Positions 15,817-24,342 of a stretch of 27,100 nt of DNA are shown piece after piece; within the stretch, counting starts at the first letter, position 1, and each line of letters starts with the position of its first letter. The DNA is taken from the NCBI GenBank assembly GCA_958352815.1, contig CATWQA010000033.1, positions 1 through 27,100 on the forward strand, written 5' to 3'. The position numbers and the translations under genes were made by a program. The notes under the pieces were generated by a model, which saw nothing but the letters and a program-made list of their open reading frames with translations, did no database searches and was not told the origin of the DNA. Origin of the DNA: an uncultured Eubacteriales bacterium. GTDB lineage: Bacteria; Bacillota; Clostridia; Monoglobales; Monoglobaceae.

Positions 15817-15842
15817 AAAAAAGGGAGCATGCGCTCCCTTTT
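15817..15842 (-). terminator. Terminator of yqhQ-prmC
   Basis: GGGAGC (15823-15828), loop ATGC, GCTCCC (15833-15838). On the minus strand it starts within the prmC stop codon and is followed by a T-run (15822-15817). The symmetry means it could work on both strands. Confidence 0.88.
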
Positions 15843-16698
15843 AGTTGGTAGAAATACCCAAAACCACCCGTTCTATTCCTGCAAGGTCGGGAACAATCTC
15901 AATTCCCTTATAGCCCTTGCCGTGCAAGAGATCGGCAACCCTCTCCGCTTGGTCATACCCCACCTCAAAGGCGAGTAGCCCTCCCTTTTTCGGAGAGACC
16001 GTTTCGATAATCAACCTATAGAAATCCAGCCCGTCCTCTCCGCCGTCCAGCGCCACAACAGGCTCAAACTCTACTACCTCGGGCTGTAGCTCAAGCAGGT
16101 CGTCAGTCGGTATATAGGGCGGATTTGACACGATTACATCAAAGGGAACTCCTGAATTTAAGTCCTCAATTCCCTCTTTTATGTCGCGGCACACAAAGCT
16201 CATCCGCCTTGAAACCATGTTTTTTTCAGCGTTTCGCTCCGCCGTTTTAAGCGCCTTTTCCGATATATCAAGTTCGGTCACAAAGACGTTTGGCAGGTAT
16301 TTGGCAAGGCTGATTCCAACACAGCCGCTTCCCGCACCTATGTCCAGAATTTTCACGGGCTCACTTATATTTTTTAATCGGTCTATGACAGCCTCAACCA
16401 AAGTCTCCGTGTCCTGTCTGGGAATAAGCGTATTTTTGTTCACCTCAAAATCAAGAGACATAAACTCCGTCTTGCCCACAATATATTGGACGGGCATACC
16501 GCCCAGCCGCCTGTTAATATACGCGTTTACCTCGATAGCCAGCGCATCGGGAACGGACATGTCCTTAGTGAGGAGTTCCTCCTTTGTCAGGTCAAGAACA
16601 TACATTATTATCAAGTCGGCGTCAAGCTCGGGAGAAGAAATCCTCGGCTGCGCCTGCAGTTTACTGTGCGCATTTCTGCGCAGCTCTTTCAAAGTCAT
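15841..16698 (-). CDS. prmC: Peptide chain release factor N5-glutamine methyltransferase
   Basis: 285 residues, normal length. PrmC methylates the Gln of the GGQ motif in RF1 and RF2 using SAM, which improves termination. The N-terminal helical domain contains PVQYIVGKTEFM and NKNTLIPRQDTE (about 69-98). The Rossmann-type methyltransferase domain has DIGAGSGCVGIS (119-130), the acidic SAM contact in TELDIS, and NPPYIP (192-197) that positions the glutamine. The C-terminal GGEDGLDFYR is also typical. The start ATG 16698 follows AGGTGATGAG. The gene lies 22 bases behind yqhQ, a pairing common in Firmicutes; prfA, often next to it, is absent here because a terminator follows at once. Confidence 0.96.
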   Translation of the reverse strand: MTLKELRRNAHSKLQAQPRISSPELDADLIIMYVLDLTKEELLTKDMSVPDALAIEVNAYINRRLGGMPVQYIVGKTEFMSLDFEVNKNTLIPRQDTETLVEAVIDRLKNISEPVKILDIGAGSGCVGISLAKYLPNVFVTELDISEKALKTAERNAEKNMVSRRMSFVCRDIKEGIEDLNSGVPFDVIVSNPPYIPTDDLLELQPEVVEFEPVVALDGGEDGLDFYRLIIETVSPKKGGLLAFEVGYDQAERVADLLHGKGYKGIEIVPDLAGIERVVLGISTN

Positions 16699-16720
16699 CT
16701 CATCACCTAATTAAAAATTC

Positions 16721-17752
16721 TTACCATATATCCGCAGTTTTATCCTCGGGGATTACAGCCTTAAGTGAAGCAATGGCTACTTCAATCTGGTCGTCCTCCG
16801 GCTCCCTTGTGGTTATGTACTGGAACCACATTCCCGGGGCGCTGATTGCATGGGTAAACCAATTGTCATGACGACCCGCAAACTTAATTATCTCATAAGA
16901 CAGACCCGCCACAACAGGCAAAAGCAGCAGTCTTAAAATAAGCCTCCAGATTGCCCAAGGCATTGCGGCAAACATTCCGCCGATATAGGGGATTGAGGCA
17001 AAAGCCTCTTGCTGCCAGGGGATAATCGAGAATACCAGAATACTTATTACCATTACTATAAGCAGAAAGCTTGTTCCGCAGCGGGGATGAAGCCTTGACT
17101 GCACCCGCACATTCTCAACAGTTAAGGGCAAGCCCTTTTCATAGCAGAAAATCGACTTATGCTCCGCCCCGTGGTACATGAACACCCGCTTTATATCCCT
17201 CATTTGGGAAACCAGAACCAGGTACACCAAAAATATGGCTATTCTCACAACGCCCTCAATAAGGGTGAGCAGCGTATTATTGTCAACCTTTAAGAAGTCG
17301 GTCAAAAAGCCCGCCGCCAAAGTGGGCAGCAGTATAAACAGCCCTATAGACAGCAGCATTGACACAACAACGGAGCAGTATATCACAACATTCATAGCCT
17401 TTTCCGAATCCAGCTTTTTTTCAAGCCATGCTTCAAACTTGCTCGGCTCCTGCTCTATCTCGTTGCCGTCCTCGTCCACGTCAAAGAACTTTGCCGAAAA
17501 CATAAGCGCTTTAACGCCCACAATCATCGAGTCAAAAAAATTGACGCAGCCTCTTATAATAGGCAGCTTCACAAACTTGCTCTTTCTGCCGCTGCCAAGG
17601 GGTTGCTCGTCAACAACTATCTCCTTGTCCGGCTTGCGGACGGCAGTGGCAATCTTTTCCGGGCCCCTCATCATGACCCCCTCTATAACAGCCTGCCCGC
17701 CTATCGAGGTCTTTTTCATGGGGCAAGCCTCAAGCTCATTATCCTTGCTCAT
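16721..17752 (-). CDS. yqhQ: DUF1385 membrane protein (YqhQ family)
   Basis: 343 residues from ATG 17752, which has GGAG at 8-base spacing; the GTG two codons earlier is less well placed. The N-terminal KTSIGGQAVIEGVMMRGP is the hallmark of DUF1385. There are at least four hydrophobic segments: about 112-142 (VVIYCSVVVSMLLSIGLFIL), 153-178, 232-250 and 275-300. Between them are the conserved FMYHGAEHKSIFCYEKG and QSRLHPRCGTSF, which carry His and Cys residues that could bind metal. The molecular function is not known to me; the family is widespread in spore-forming Firmicutes and frequently lies beside prmC and prfA. It has its own promoter 28 bases upstream of the ATG. Confidence 0.92.
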   Translation of the reverse strand: MSKDNELEACPMKKTSIGGQAVIEGVMMRGPEKIATAVRKPDKEIVVDEQPLGSGRKSKFVKLPIIRGCVNFFDSMIVGVKALMFSAKFFDVDEDGNEIEQEPSKFEAWLEKKLDSEKAMNVVIYCSVVVSMLLSIGLFILLPTLAAGFLTDFLKVDNNTLLTLIEGVVRIAIFLVYLVLVSQMRDIKRVFMYHGAEHKSIFCYEKGLPLTVENVRVQSRLHPRCGTSFLLIVMVISILVFSIIPWQQEAFASIPYIGGMFAAMPWAIWRLILRLLLLPVVAGLSYEIIKFAGRHDNWFTHAISAPGMWFQYITTREPEDDQIEVAIASLKAVIPEDKTADIW

Positions 17753-17779
17753 ACACACATCTCCTATCGTTTAATCCAC

Positions 17780-17808
17780 ATAATATCACAAAATATTTCA
17801 AAATTCAA
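17780..17808 (-). promoter_or_regulatory. Sigma-A promoter of yqhQ-prmC
   Basis: The minus strand has TTGAAT (17808-17803), 17 bp, TATTAT (17785-17780). It lies in the 81-base gap behind the DUF1275 gene, so yqhQ-prmC can be transcribed apart from the dnaE operon; read-through is also possible because no terminator is seen in the gap. Confidence 0.65.
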
Positions 17809-17833
17809 TGAACATAATGTGAACATTTCAAAT

Positions 17834-18535
17834 CTAAATTTTAACGCCTCTCTCGCTCACTAAATCCGCATACAGCAAATCGGCAAATACTACAGCCAGA
17901 AGAACCGAAGCCCCCCAGATTGCCTTTCCTGCCACCAAGCCGCAGAGAACAGCCGAGATAATCCCGAACAGCACAAACACGCCGATCATACTGAGGTGCA
18001 TCAGGCTGCGGGTCAGCTCAATTTTATGCCGCTTCCTGCGCCACGCGTCAAAGTGAGCTCCCGCCTGACGCACGTGGTTGGTGCAAAAGGTTGTCGCCAT
18101 AGGCGTTCCCTCCGCCTGCCTGAATGTATTATATTGCATTGAGCATATAAAGTTCACCGCTACCTGAGTTATTTGATAAGGGGCGGTTTCGGGAAGCAAA
18201 CCCAGGGCAAAGGTGACAATAACTTCAATTCCCACAAGAACCGTATCCCACCGCAAAGGGCCTACGGTTTTCACGCTTATCCGCAGCCGCTCCGAAATAA
18301 CCGTGCCTATAAAATACGACGAAATCGGAATTAGCAAGTATGCCGCCGCCTTTAAATCCAAGCGCCCTATCGCCATGGCGAAAAGCACAAAATTAGCGGT
18401 TTGGGCATTGCAGAACACCCCGCCTCTTATACAATATGTAAAGGCTCCCAGGTACCCGGCAACCCCCATAAGAGCCCAAAACACCAGCAAACGCTGGCTC
18501 TCTCTGAACTTATGATGACTTCCTCTTACTATCAT
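17834..18535 (-). CDS. DUF1275 (YoaK-type) membrane protein
   Basis: 233 residues with about six hydrophobic segments (about 17-37, 45-62, 64-82, 98-116, 178-200, 202-222). The family pattern is visible in GYLGAFTYCIRGGVFCNAQTANFVLFA (near residues 26-53, equivalent to the common NxQTGN) and in NFICSMQYNTFRQAEG and ATTFCTNHVRQ. DUF1275 proteins are integral membrane proteins without a settled function; transport has been proposed. Its ATG at 18535 overlaps the TGA of the protease gene by the four bases ATGA, so translation is probably coupled. GAGAGGA lies about 16 bases upstream, too far to be an ideal ribosome site, which supports coupling. Confidence 0.88.
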   Translation of the reverse strand: MIVRGSHHKFRESQRLLVFWALMGVAGYLGAFTYCIRGGVFCNAQTANFVLFAMAIGRLDLKAAAYLLIPISSYFIGTVISERLRISVKTVGPLRWDTVLVGIEVIVTFALGLLPETAPYQITQVAVNFICSMQYNTFRQAEGTPMATTFCTNHVRQAGAHFDAWRRKRHKIELTRSLMHLSMIGVFVLFGIISAVLCGLVAGKAIWGASVLLAVVFADLLYADLVSERGVKI

Positions 18536-19629
18536 TGATGTCTGTCTTTCATCCTCTCATTGGTTTTTCTCTGTTCAATTCCTGCTTTTCGGGGCAACCC
18601 ACTGACAAAGGCGCTCCGCCTCTCGTCAGGCAGGGGCTCCTCCCGTCTTTCCCCGTTCTCGGAGGTTCTGATTTGAAACCTGCGCATACGGCTCAGGGCA
18701 TTAATCTGTTCCCCCTGCTTTTTAAGGGCAAAAATCGCCTTGTTTAAATTCACCTCGGCGCGCTTAAGCTTCTCTTTCTGAGACAACACGGCAAGCATAA
18801 ATATAAAGCACAGCACCGTCAGAACGATAATTGCCAAAATCAAAATCTTGTTCTCGTTCTCAATTGTTTCAAGAATTTTGGTGTATTGGTTCCTGAGATT
18901 GGTTGAGTATTGCTCATAGGACTCCGTGGGCTCACCTGTTATTTCCGAGCTGCCGACAACGACGCTGCCTACGTTTTCAAGCCCGGCTTCTCCCGCACCC
19001 GCCATATACACGTCTACCCCTGAGGCACGCAAAAATTCAATAACCGTGCTCATGGGTATGGCAAGGGAAATCCTGTCCGCATCCTGAACCTTCATGTTAT
19101 TAACGCCGATAACCTGCCCCGCCTGATTGAGCAAGGGGCCTCCGCTGTTGCCCGGGTTTATGGCGGCGTCGGTCTGGATATAGTGAACCCCATTGACCTC
19201 TCTGTCCTCCGTGGACAAAACACCTTGGCTCACGCTGAAACCGAGTCCTTGAGGCGCACCCACTGCGTACACATCGGAGCCTAAAGGCGGCAGGTCTGCC
19301 GTCATCGGTATGGCGGGAAGCTCTCCTCCCATAACCTCAATCAGGCTCAGGTCATGGGTCTCGTCCGAGCTGATAAGCCTGCCCCGATACAGCCCTCCGT
19401 CTCTGGTCTCGATTGTGTACGTTGTGGTCGTGTCCACAACATGGTGATTGGTTATAATTTTATTATTAGAGATTGCAAAGCCCGTACCCACCGAACCGGA
19501 GGAATGGACAACCACCACCGACCTACAGGTCTGCTCCATATCAAAGTCTATGGCAAAGCCCGAGACAGGCATAATTACAATCATAAACAGCAAAGAAACC
19601 GCCGCACTGATTTTCTTAAAATATCTCAC
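18532..19629 (-). CDS. Trypsin-like serine protease (S1C) with C-terminal membrane anchor, no PDZ
   Basis: 365 residues from GTG 19629; the GGAGTGA upstream overlaps the birA stop codon. A signal peptide (1-26) precedes a trypsin-like domain (about 30-205) with His in ITNHHVV (H63), Asp in THDLSLIEV (D93) and Ser in INPGNSGGPLL (S162), as in the HtrA/DegP family. HtrA proteins usually carry one or two PDZ domains after the protease; none is present. Instead there is a linker, a membrane segment (about 262-283, ILILAIIVLTVLCFIFMLAV) and a basic, charged tail of about 80 residues containing a possible coiled coil. With the cleavable N-terminus the protease would face outside and the tail would be cytoplasmic. 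The function is unproven. Overlaps the DUF1275 gene by four bases. Confidence 0.88.
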   Translation of the reverse strand: MRYFKKISAAVSLLFMIVIMPVSGFAIDFDMEQTCRSVVVVHSSGSVGTGFAISNNKIITNHHVVDTTTTYTIETRDGGLYRGRLISSDETHDLSLIEVMGGELPAIPMTADLPPLGSDVYAVGAPQGLGFSVSQGVLSTEDREVNGVHYIQTDAAINPGNSGGPLLNQAGQVIGVNNMKVQDADRISLAIPMSTVIEFLRASGVDVYMAGAGEAGLENVGSVVVGSSEITGEPTESYEQYSTNLRNQYTKILETIENENKILILAIIVLTVLCFIFMLAVLSQKEKLKRAEVNLNKAIFALKKQGEQINALSRMRRFQIRTSENGERREEPLPDERRSAFVSGLPRKAGIEQRKTNERMKDRHQ

Positions 19630-19638
19630 TTAATTCAA

Positions 19639-20628
19639 TCACTCCGTAACTCTGATGCTTATTTCTCCGCTCCCCAGAACTTTTGTCGTTCCGTCTGATA
19701 ACCTTACCACAAGACCGCCGCTTTTGTCAATATCCTCAGCCAGTACAACTTCATTTGTATTTAATATTTTTATTCTTTTGCCTATAACCATAGAACGCTT
19801 TTTGTACTCGTCTATGTAATCTCCTATTACCAACCTGCCGTTTTCGGTTCGGCAAAGACCGGTCATAAAATTTATTATCTCCGCAGTGAGCCTGTTTCTG
19901 TCGGCCTCCCCCATTGCAGTTAAGGAGCCCGCAATGTCCGCAATCTCCTCGGGGAAGTCCTCGGTGAACACGTTGACCCCTATACCTATGACAACGCTGT
20001 CCACCATGCCCGTCTCAAAGTCGGTAACCGCTTCGGTTAGTATTCCGCAAATCTTCCTGTCGCCTAAGTAAACGTCGTTCACCCATTTAATCACGGGGTT
20101 TATTCCGAAAACCTTTTCAATCGCCATGCACACCGCAACAGAGGACGCGGTGGTTATACGCACCGCCTCCGCCGAATTCATCCCGGGATTTATAAGAAAG
20201 CTCATGTATATACCCGTGCCCTCAGGGGAGTAAAAGCTCCTCCCCTGTCTGCCCCTGCCTGCCGTCTGCTCGTTGGCAACGAAGATTTTTTCAACAGGCT
20301 CGGTGCAGCCGTGCTCCGCTGCGTACTGCTTAGCGAGAGTGTTGGTTGAACCAACTGTCTTAAACACCTCCAGCTTCTCGCAGAGCCGCGGGTCGCTTAG
20401 GTATTCGCCTATTTCCTCTTTTGACAAAACGTTGCTCGGCATCAGGGCATAGCCCAAGTTTCTCTTTGCATTTATGTTATAACCTGCCTCACGCAGGGTA
20501 TTCACGGCTTTCCAAACGGCATTCCCGGAAACCCCTGCATATTCCGCCAGTTCCTTTCCCGAAACAGCCGTTCCCTCTCGGCTTTTCAAAAATGCCAAAA
20601 CCTTTTCCTTTGTGCTTAATTCGTTCAT
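19639..20628 (-). CDS. birA: Biotin protein ligase and biotin operon repressor
   Basis: 329 residues from ATG 20628, with AAGGTGG five bases upstream; GTG codons just before are less likely starts. Residues about 1-60 form a winged helix-turn-helix (VSGKELAEYAGVSGNAVWKAVNTLR), so this is the bifunctional type. The ligase domain has VGSTNTLAKQ, TAGRGRQGRSFYSPEGTGIYMS (biotinyl-adenylate loop) and KWVNDVYLGDRKICGIL, with the C-terminal SH3-like domain at about 280-329. It joins biotin to carboxylase subunits and, in this class, represses biotin genes when loaded with biotinyl-AMP. No target operator is recognised in the window. It lies 10 bases behind dnaE. Confidence 0.97.
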   Translation of the reverse strand: MNELSTKEKVLAFLKSREGTAVSGKELAEYAGVSGNAVWKAVNTLREAGYNINAKRNLGYALMPSNVLSKEEIGEYLSDPRLCEKLEVFKTVGSTNTLAKQYAAEHGCTEPVEKIFVANEQTAGRGRQGRSFYSPEGTGIYMSFLINPGMNSAEAVRITTASSVAVCMAIEKVFGINPVIKWVNDVYLGDRKICGILTEAVTDFETGMVDSVVIGIGVNVFTEDFPEEIADIAGSLTAMGEADRNRLTAEIINFMTGLCRTENGRLVIGDYIDEYKKRSMVIGKRIKILNTNEVVLAEDIDKSGGLVVRLSDGTTKVLGSGEISIRVTE

Positions 20629-20638
20629 CACAACCACC

Positions 20639-23600
20639 TTACTTTATAACTGTTTTAACGTTGTCATCTCCAAACAGAAGCTTTAGCGTATTAACTCTGT
20701 CATCATCAGGGTCAATTGTGGTCTGCGCCTTTGAGGTTTTTCCCGTGTCTTCAAAATAAATATATATTCCTGCGCTTCCCTTTGCGCCCCTTAAAACCTG
20801 TTGAATTTGGCTGAGCGCCTCTCCGCTTCTCTCTTTCAGTCTGATGAACAACTTTGCGTTCTGTCTGAGGGGCTCTACGCTGCGTATTCTCACCTTGGTT
20901 GGACTGTCGTCGCTCATGTCAAGCTCTCCCTTAATCAGCAGCCGCTTATCCTTTTCAAGAAGACTGTCGTACATGGAAACCTGTGATGGAAATGCGATAC
21001 ATTCAATTGTGCCCGTTAAATCCTCAATCTGGACATACTTCATTATTTCGTTCCGTTTCGTCCGCCTCTGGCGCACATCGGTGACAATACCTATCATTTC
21101 CACATAGTCGTCCGCCTTATACCTGTCCTCCTCATTTTCCGTCACGCTCAGAATTGTTGTTATTCCCGGGCTGAACTGCATACTCCTGAACCCGTCCAGA
21201 GGATGCCCTGAAACATACATGCCTATGCTGCCTTTTTCCATGGCTAAAAGTCTGTCCTTGGGCAGCTCCGGTCTGTCGGGAAAACTGTCCTCAACCGACA
21301 TATCCATTCCGCTGTCCTCCATGTCAAACAGGCTCATCTGCCCGGGCAGCTCGTTCTTTTGAGAGGCGGCAATGCTGTCCATCAAGCTCTCGAACTCTTG
21401 GAGCAGAACGCTGCGCTTTAGTTTCAGACTGTCAAAGGCTCCGCTTCTGATGAGGTTTTCAACCACACGCTTATTAATCTTTTTCCCTGTCATTCTTCGG
21501 CAGAAATCGGTAAACGAGACAAAACTGCCGTTTTGAGTTCTTTCCGCTTCTATCTCCTCGACAACGCCCTCACCCACATTCTTAATGGCTCCCAGACCGA
21601 AAATTATTTCCCCGTCCACAACGGTAAATCCGCTGCCGCTTCGGTTAATATCCGGGGGAACCACAACTATTCCGTCCTTTTGAGCTATGAATATATACTG
21701 GGGGACTTTGGTTCCGCTGTCTATAAAGGAATTGAGCAGAGCTGCGTAAAACTCGGCGGGATAGTGGCATTTCAGCCATGCCGTCTGGTATGCCACCACT
21801 GCATACGCCGCCGCATGGGACTTATTAAAGGCGTATGAAGCAAAGTCCATCATTTCATCAAATATGGAAATTGCGGTTCTCTCATCAATGCCGCGTCTTA
21901 TAGCTCCGTCAACATGGACGCCGCCCTCCTCTGTTCCGTAAACAAAGTTGCGCTTTTCCTGTGCCATTACCTCCGCTTTCTTTTTGGACATGGCTCTGCG
22001 CACCAAATCCGCTCTGCCCAGCGAGTACCCTCCCAGCTCACGTACAATCTGCATAACCTGCTCCTGGTATACTATGCAGCCATAGGTCACGTTCAGAATG
22101 GGCTCCAGCTTTGGGTGCTTATACTTAACCCCCTGCGGGTTATTCTTGTTGGCGATATACCGCGGTATGGAATCCATGGGGCCCGGTCTGTAAAGGGATA
22201 TTCCTGCGATTATGTCCTCTAAGGTTGAGGGCTTAAGCTCGGTCATAAACCGTTTCATACCCGTGCTTTCCAGCTGAAACACCCCGTCGCTTTCCCCTCG
22301 GGAAATCATGGCGAATACGGCAGGGTCGTCAAAGCCCACATTGTCAATATCTATCTTAACCCCGTGATTTTTCTCCGCCATGCTTACGGCATATTTTATA
22401 ACCGTCAGGGTTCTGAGCCCCAAAAAGTCCATTTTCAGCAGCCCCAGCCTCTCGATCGTGGTCATGGGGAACTGTGTTGTAATAACATCATCGTTCTTTT
22501 GCAGGGGAACATAGTTATACACCGGCTCCTTTGTTATAACCACACCCGCCGCATGAGTGGAAGCGTGCCTTGGCAGACCCTCCAGCTCCTTTGCAGTGTC
22601 TATCAGCCGCTTTACGCTTTCGTCATTATTGTACAGCTCTTTCAGCTTTGGGTTTAGAACCATCGCCTTGTCAATAGTCATTTGGAGAGCAAAGGGTATC
22701 TGCTTCGCCACGTTGTCCACAGAGGCGTAGGACATATTAAGGGCTCTGCCTACGTCTCTCACCGCCTGCTTCGCCGCCATTGTTCCAAAGGTTATAATCT
22801 GGCACACTCTGTCGCTGCCGTATTTGCGGTTGACGTAATCAATTACCTCCTGGCGGCGTTCGTAGCAAAAGTCCACGTCTATATCGGGCATGCTGACTCT
22901 TTCGGGATTTAAGAACCTTTCAAAAATCAAATCGTATTTAATAGGATCCACATTGGTGATTTTAAGGCAGTAGGACACAACGCTGCCCGCCGCGCTTCCC
23001 CGCCCGGGTCCCACGGGAATACCGTTGTTCTTGGCGTACATAATAAAATCCCGCACTATTAAAAAATAGTCCACATATCCCATGGTACTGATTGTTTCAA
23101 GCTCGTAGCAAAGCCGCCTAAACAAAGAGCTATCCTCAGATAGAGACTCCCCGGGGTACCTTTCCGAAAAGCCCTCATGGCACAGCTTAGTCAAATACTC
23201 ATAGGCAGTAAAGCCCTCAGGCACATCAAACTCGGGCAGGTGCAGCTTGCCAAACTCGATTTCAACGCTGCACATATCCGCAATCTTTCTCGTATTCTCA
23301 ATTGCCTCGGGAATATGGGAAAACAGCTCCTCCATTTCCTCCAAAGACTTGACATACAGCTCGGAGCTCTCCATCTTCATGCGCTCCTCATCGTCAACGG
23401 TCTTTCCCATCTGAACGCACATGAGTATGTCCTGAAACTCAGCGTCCTTACGCTCAACATAGTGAATGTCGTTGGTGCATACAATTCCCAAATCCAGCTC
23501 CCGCGCCAGCTTAATCAATCCTGCGTTAAGCCGCCGCTGGTCGTACAGTCCGTGGTCTTGAATTTCCACAAAAAATCTGTCTCTTCCGAAAATATCTATA

Positions 23601-24088
23601 AATTTCTCGGCTGCCTCAGCTGCCCTGTCATACTCCCCCGCCAAAATCTTTCTCGAGAGCATTCCGAACATACAGCCGCTTAAAGCAATAATCCCGCGGC
23701 TGTACTCACGCAAAAGGTCAAAATCCACCCTGGGCTTGTAGTAAAATCCCTCGATAAAGCCCATGGACACTATCTTCATCAGGTTTTTGTAACCCTCGTC
23801 GTTTTCCGCAAGCAAAATCAGGTGGTACCGCTCCGAGTCAAGCTCATAGGTCTTGTCAAACCTGGTTCTTGCAGCAACATATACCTCGCAGCCAAGTATG
23901 GGCTTTATGCCAATCTGCTTTGCATATTCGTAAAATTCAATCACGCCGTACATATTTCCGTGGTCGGTGATTGCCATTGCCGTCTGCCCCAGTTCCTTTG
24001 CCCGATCCAAAATCTTTTTTACCGTTCCCTGGCCGTCCAGCAGGCTGTATGAGCTGTGAGTATGAAGATGAACAAAGTTTTCAGCCAT
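20639..24088 (-). CDS. dnaE: DNA polymerase III alpha subunit (DnaE1 type)
   Basis: 1149 residues from ATG 24088, where GGAGGG is well spaced and MAENFVHLHTHSSYSLLDG matches the family start; the frame remains open 16 codons upstream but without family similarity. The PHP domain begins at H7-L-H9-T-H11. The palm carries PGRGSAAGSVVSYCL and PDIDVDF (401-407) with catalytic Asp 402 and 404. FNKSHAAAYAVVAYQTAWLK precedes the beta-clamp region, and an OB-fold lies near 990-1065 (YVEMIGIVTDVRQRRTKRNEIM). The length and OB-fold suit DnaE rather than PolC. In many low-GC Firmicutes PolC is the main replicase and DnaE starts primers; which role applies here cannot be seen. It is the first gene of the operon with birA. 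Confidence 0.97.
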   Translation of the reverse strand: MAENFVHLHTHSSYSLLDGQGTVKKILDRAKELGQTAMAITDHGNMYGVIEFYEYAKQIGIKPILGCEVYVAARTRFDKTYELDSERYHLILLAENDEGYKNLMKIVSMGFIEGFYYKPRVDFDLLREYSRGIIALSGCMFGMLSRKILAGEYDRAAEAAEKFIDIFGRDRFFVEIQDHGLYDQRRLNAGLIKLARELDLGIVCTNDIHYVERKDAEFQDILMCVQMGKTVDDEERMKMESSELYVKSLEEMEELFSHIPEAIENTRKIADMCSVEIEFGKLHLPEFDVPEGFTAYEYLTKLCHEGFSERYPGESLSEDSSLFRRLCYELETISTMGYVDYFLIVRDFIMYAKNNGIPVGPGRGSAAGSVVSYCLKITNVDPIKYDLIFERFLNPERVSMPDIDVDFCYERRQEVIDYVNRKYGSDRVCQIITFGTMAAKQAVRDVGRALNMSYASVDNVAKQIPFALQMTIDKAMVLNPKLKELYNNDESVKRLIDTAKELEGLPRHASTHAAGVVITKEPVYNYVPLQKNDDVITTQFPMTTIERLGLLKMDFLGLRTLTVIKYAVSMAEKNHGVKIDIDNVGFDDPAVFAMISRGESDGVFQLESTGMKRFMTELKPSTLEDIIAGISLYRPGPMDSIPRYIANKNNPQGVKYKHPKLEPILNVTYGCIVYQEQVMQIVRELGGYSLGRADLVRRAMSKKKAEVMAQEKRNFVYGTEEGGVHVDGAIRRGIDERTAISIFDEMMDFASYAFNKSHAAAYAVVAYQTAWLKCHYPAEFYAALLNSFIDSGTKVPQYIFIAQKDGIVVVPPDINRSGSGFTVVDGEIIFGLGAIKNVGEGVVEEIEAERTQNGSFVSFTDFCRRMTGKKINKRVVENLIRSGAFDSLKLKRSVLLQEFESLMDSIAASQKNELPGQMSLFDMEDSGMDMSVEDSFPDRPELPKDRLLAMEKGSIGMYVSGHPLDGFRSMQFSPGITTILSVTENEEDRYKADDYVEMIGIVTDVRQRRTKRNEIMKYVQIEDLTGTIECIAFPSQVSMYDSLLEKDKRLLIKGELDMSDDSPTKVRIRSVEPLRQNAKLFIRLKERSGEALSQIQQVLRGAKGSAGIYIYFEDTGKTSKAQTTIDPDDDRVNTLKLLFGDDNVKTVIK

Positions 24089-24126
24089 TCCCATCCCTCC
24101 GTTCCACTGTAAAATCCATACATAAT

Positions 24127-24155
24127 ATAATAGCATTACCCAAAAACAATGTCAA
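24127..24155 (-). promoter_or_regulatory. Sigma-A promoter of the dnaE operon
   Basis: The minus strand has TTGACA (24155-24150), 17 bp, TATTAT (24132-24127), about 39 bases before the dnaE ATG. Confidence 0.8.
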
Positions 24156-24244
24156 TCATATTAAATACACAAGAACATTTTCGTTCTTCACAAAACATTC
24201 TAAATTTATTTTTCCATATTTGTTAAAAAATTTGCAAAATCGGG

Positions 24245-24273
24245 TTGACGATTTTTATTTTTAGATATATAAT
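24245..24273 (+). promoter_or_regulatory. Sigma-A promoter of serC-serA
   Basis: TTGACG (24245-24250), 17 bp, TATAAT (24268-24273). The start point would be near 24280, leaving about 60 bases of leader, which shows no T-box or riboswitch. Confidence 0.82.
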
Positions 24274-24342
24274 TATTAATTGTGACAACAATTTAATTTC
24301 TGCGTAAAATAATTTAAGATAATATGAGTGGAGGAGAAAATT

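Noticed and set aside
24274..24342. T-box leader in front of serC
   Set aside because: The leader is about 60 bases, with no T-box sequence and no antiterminator structure.
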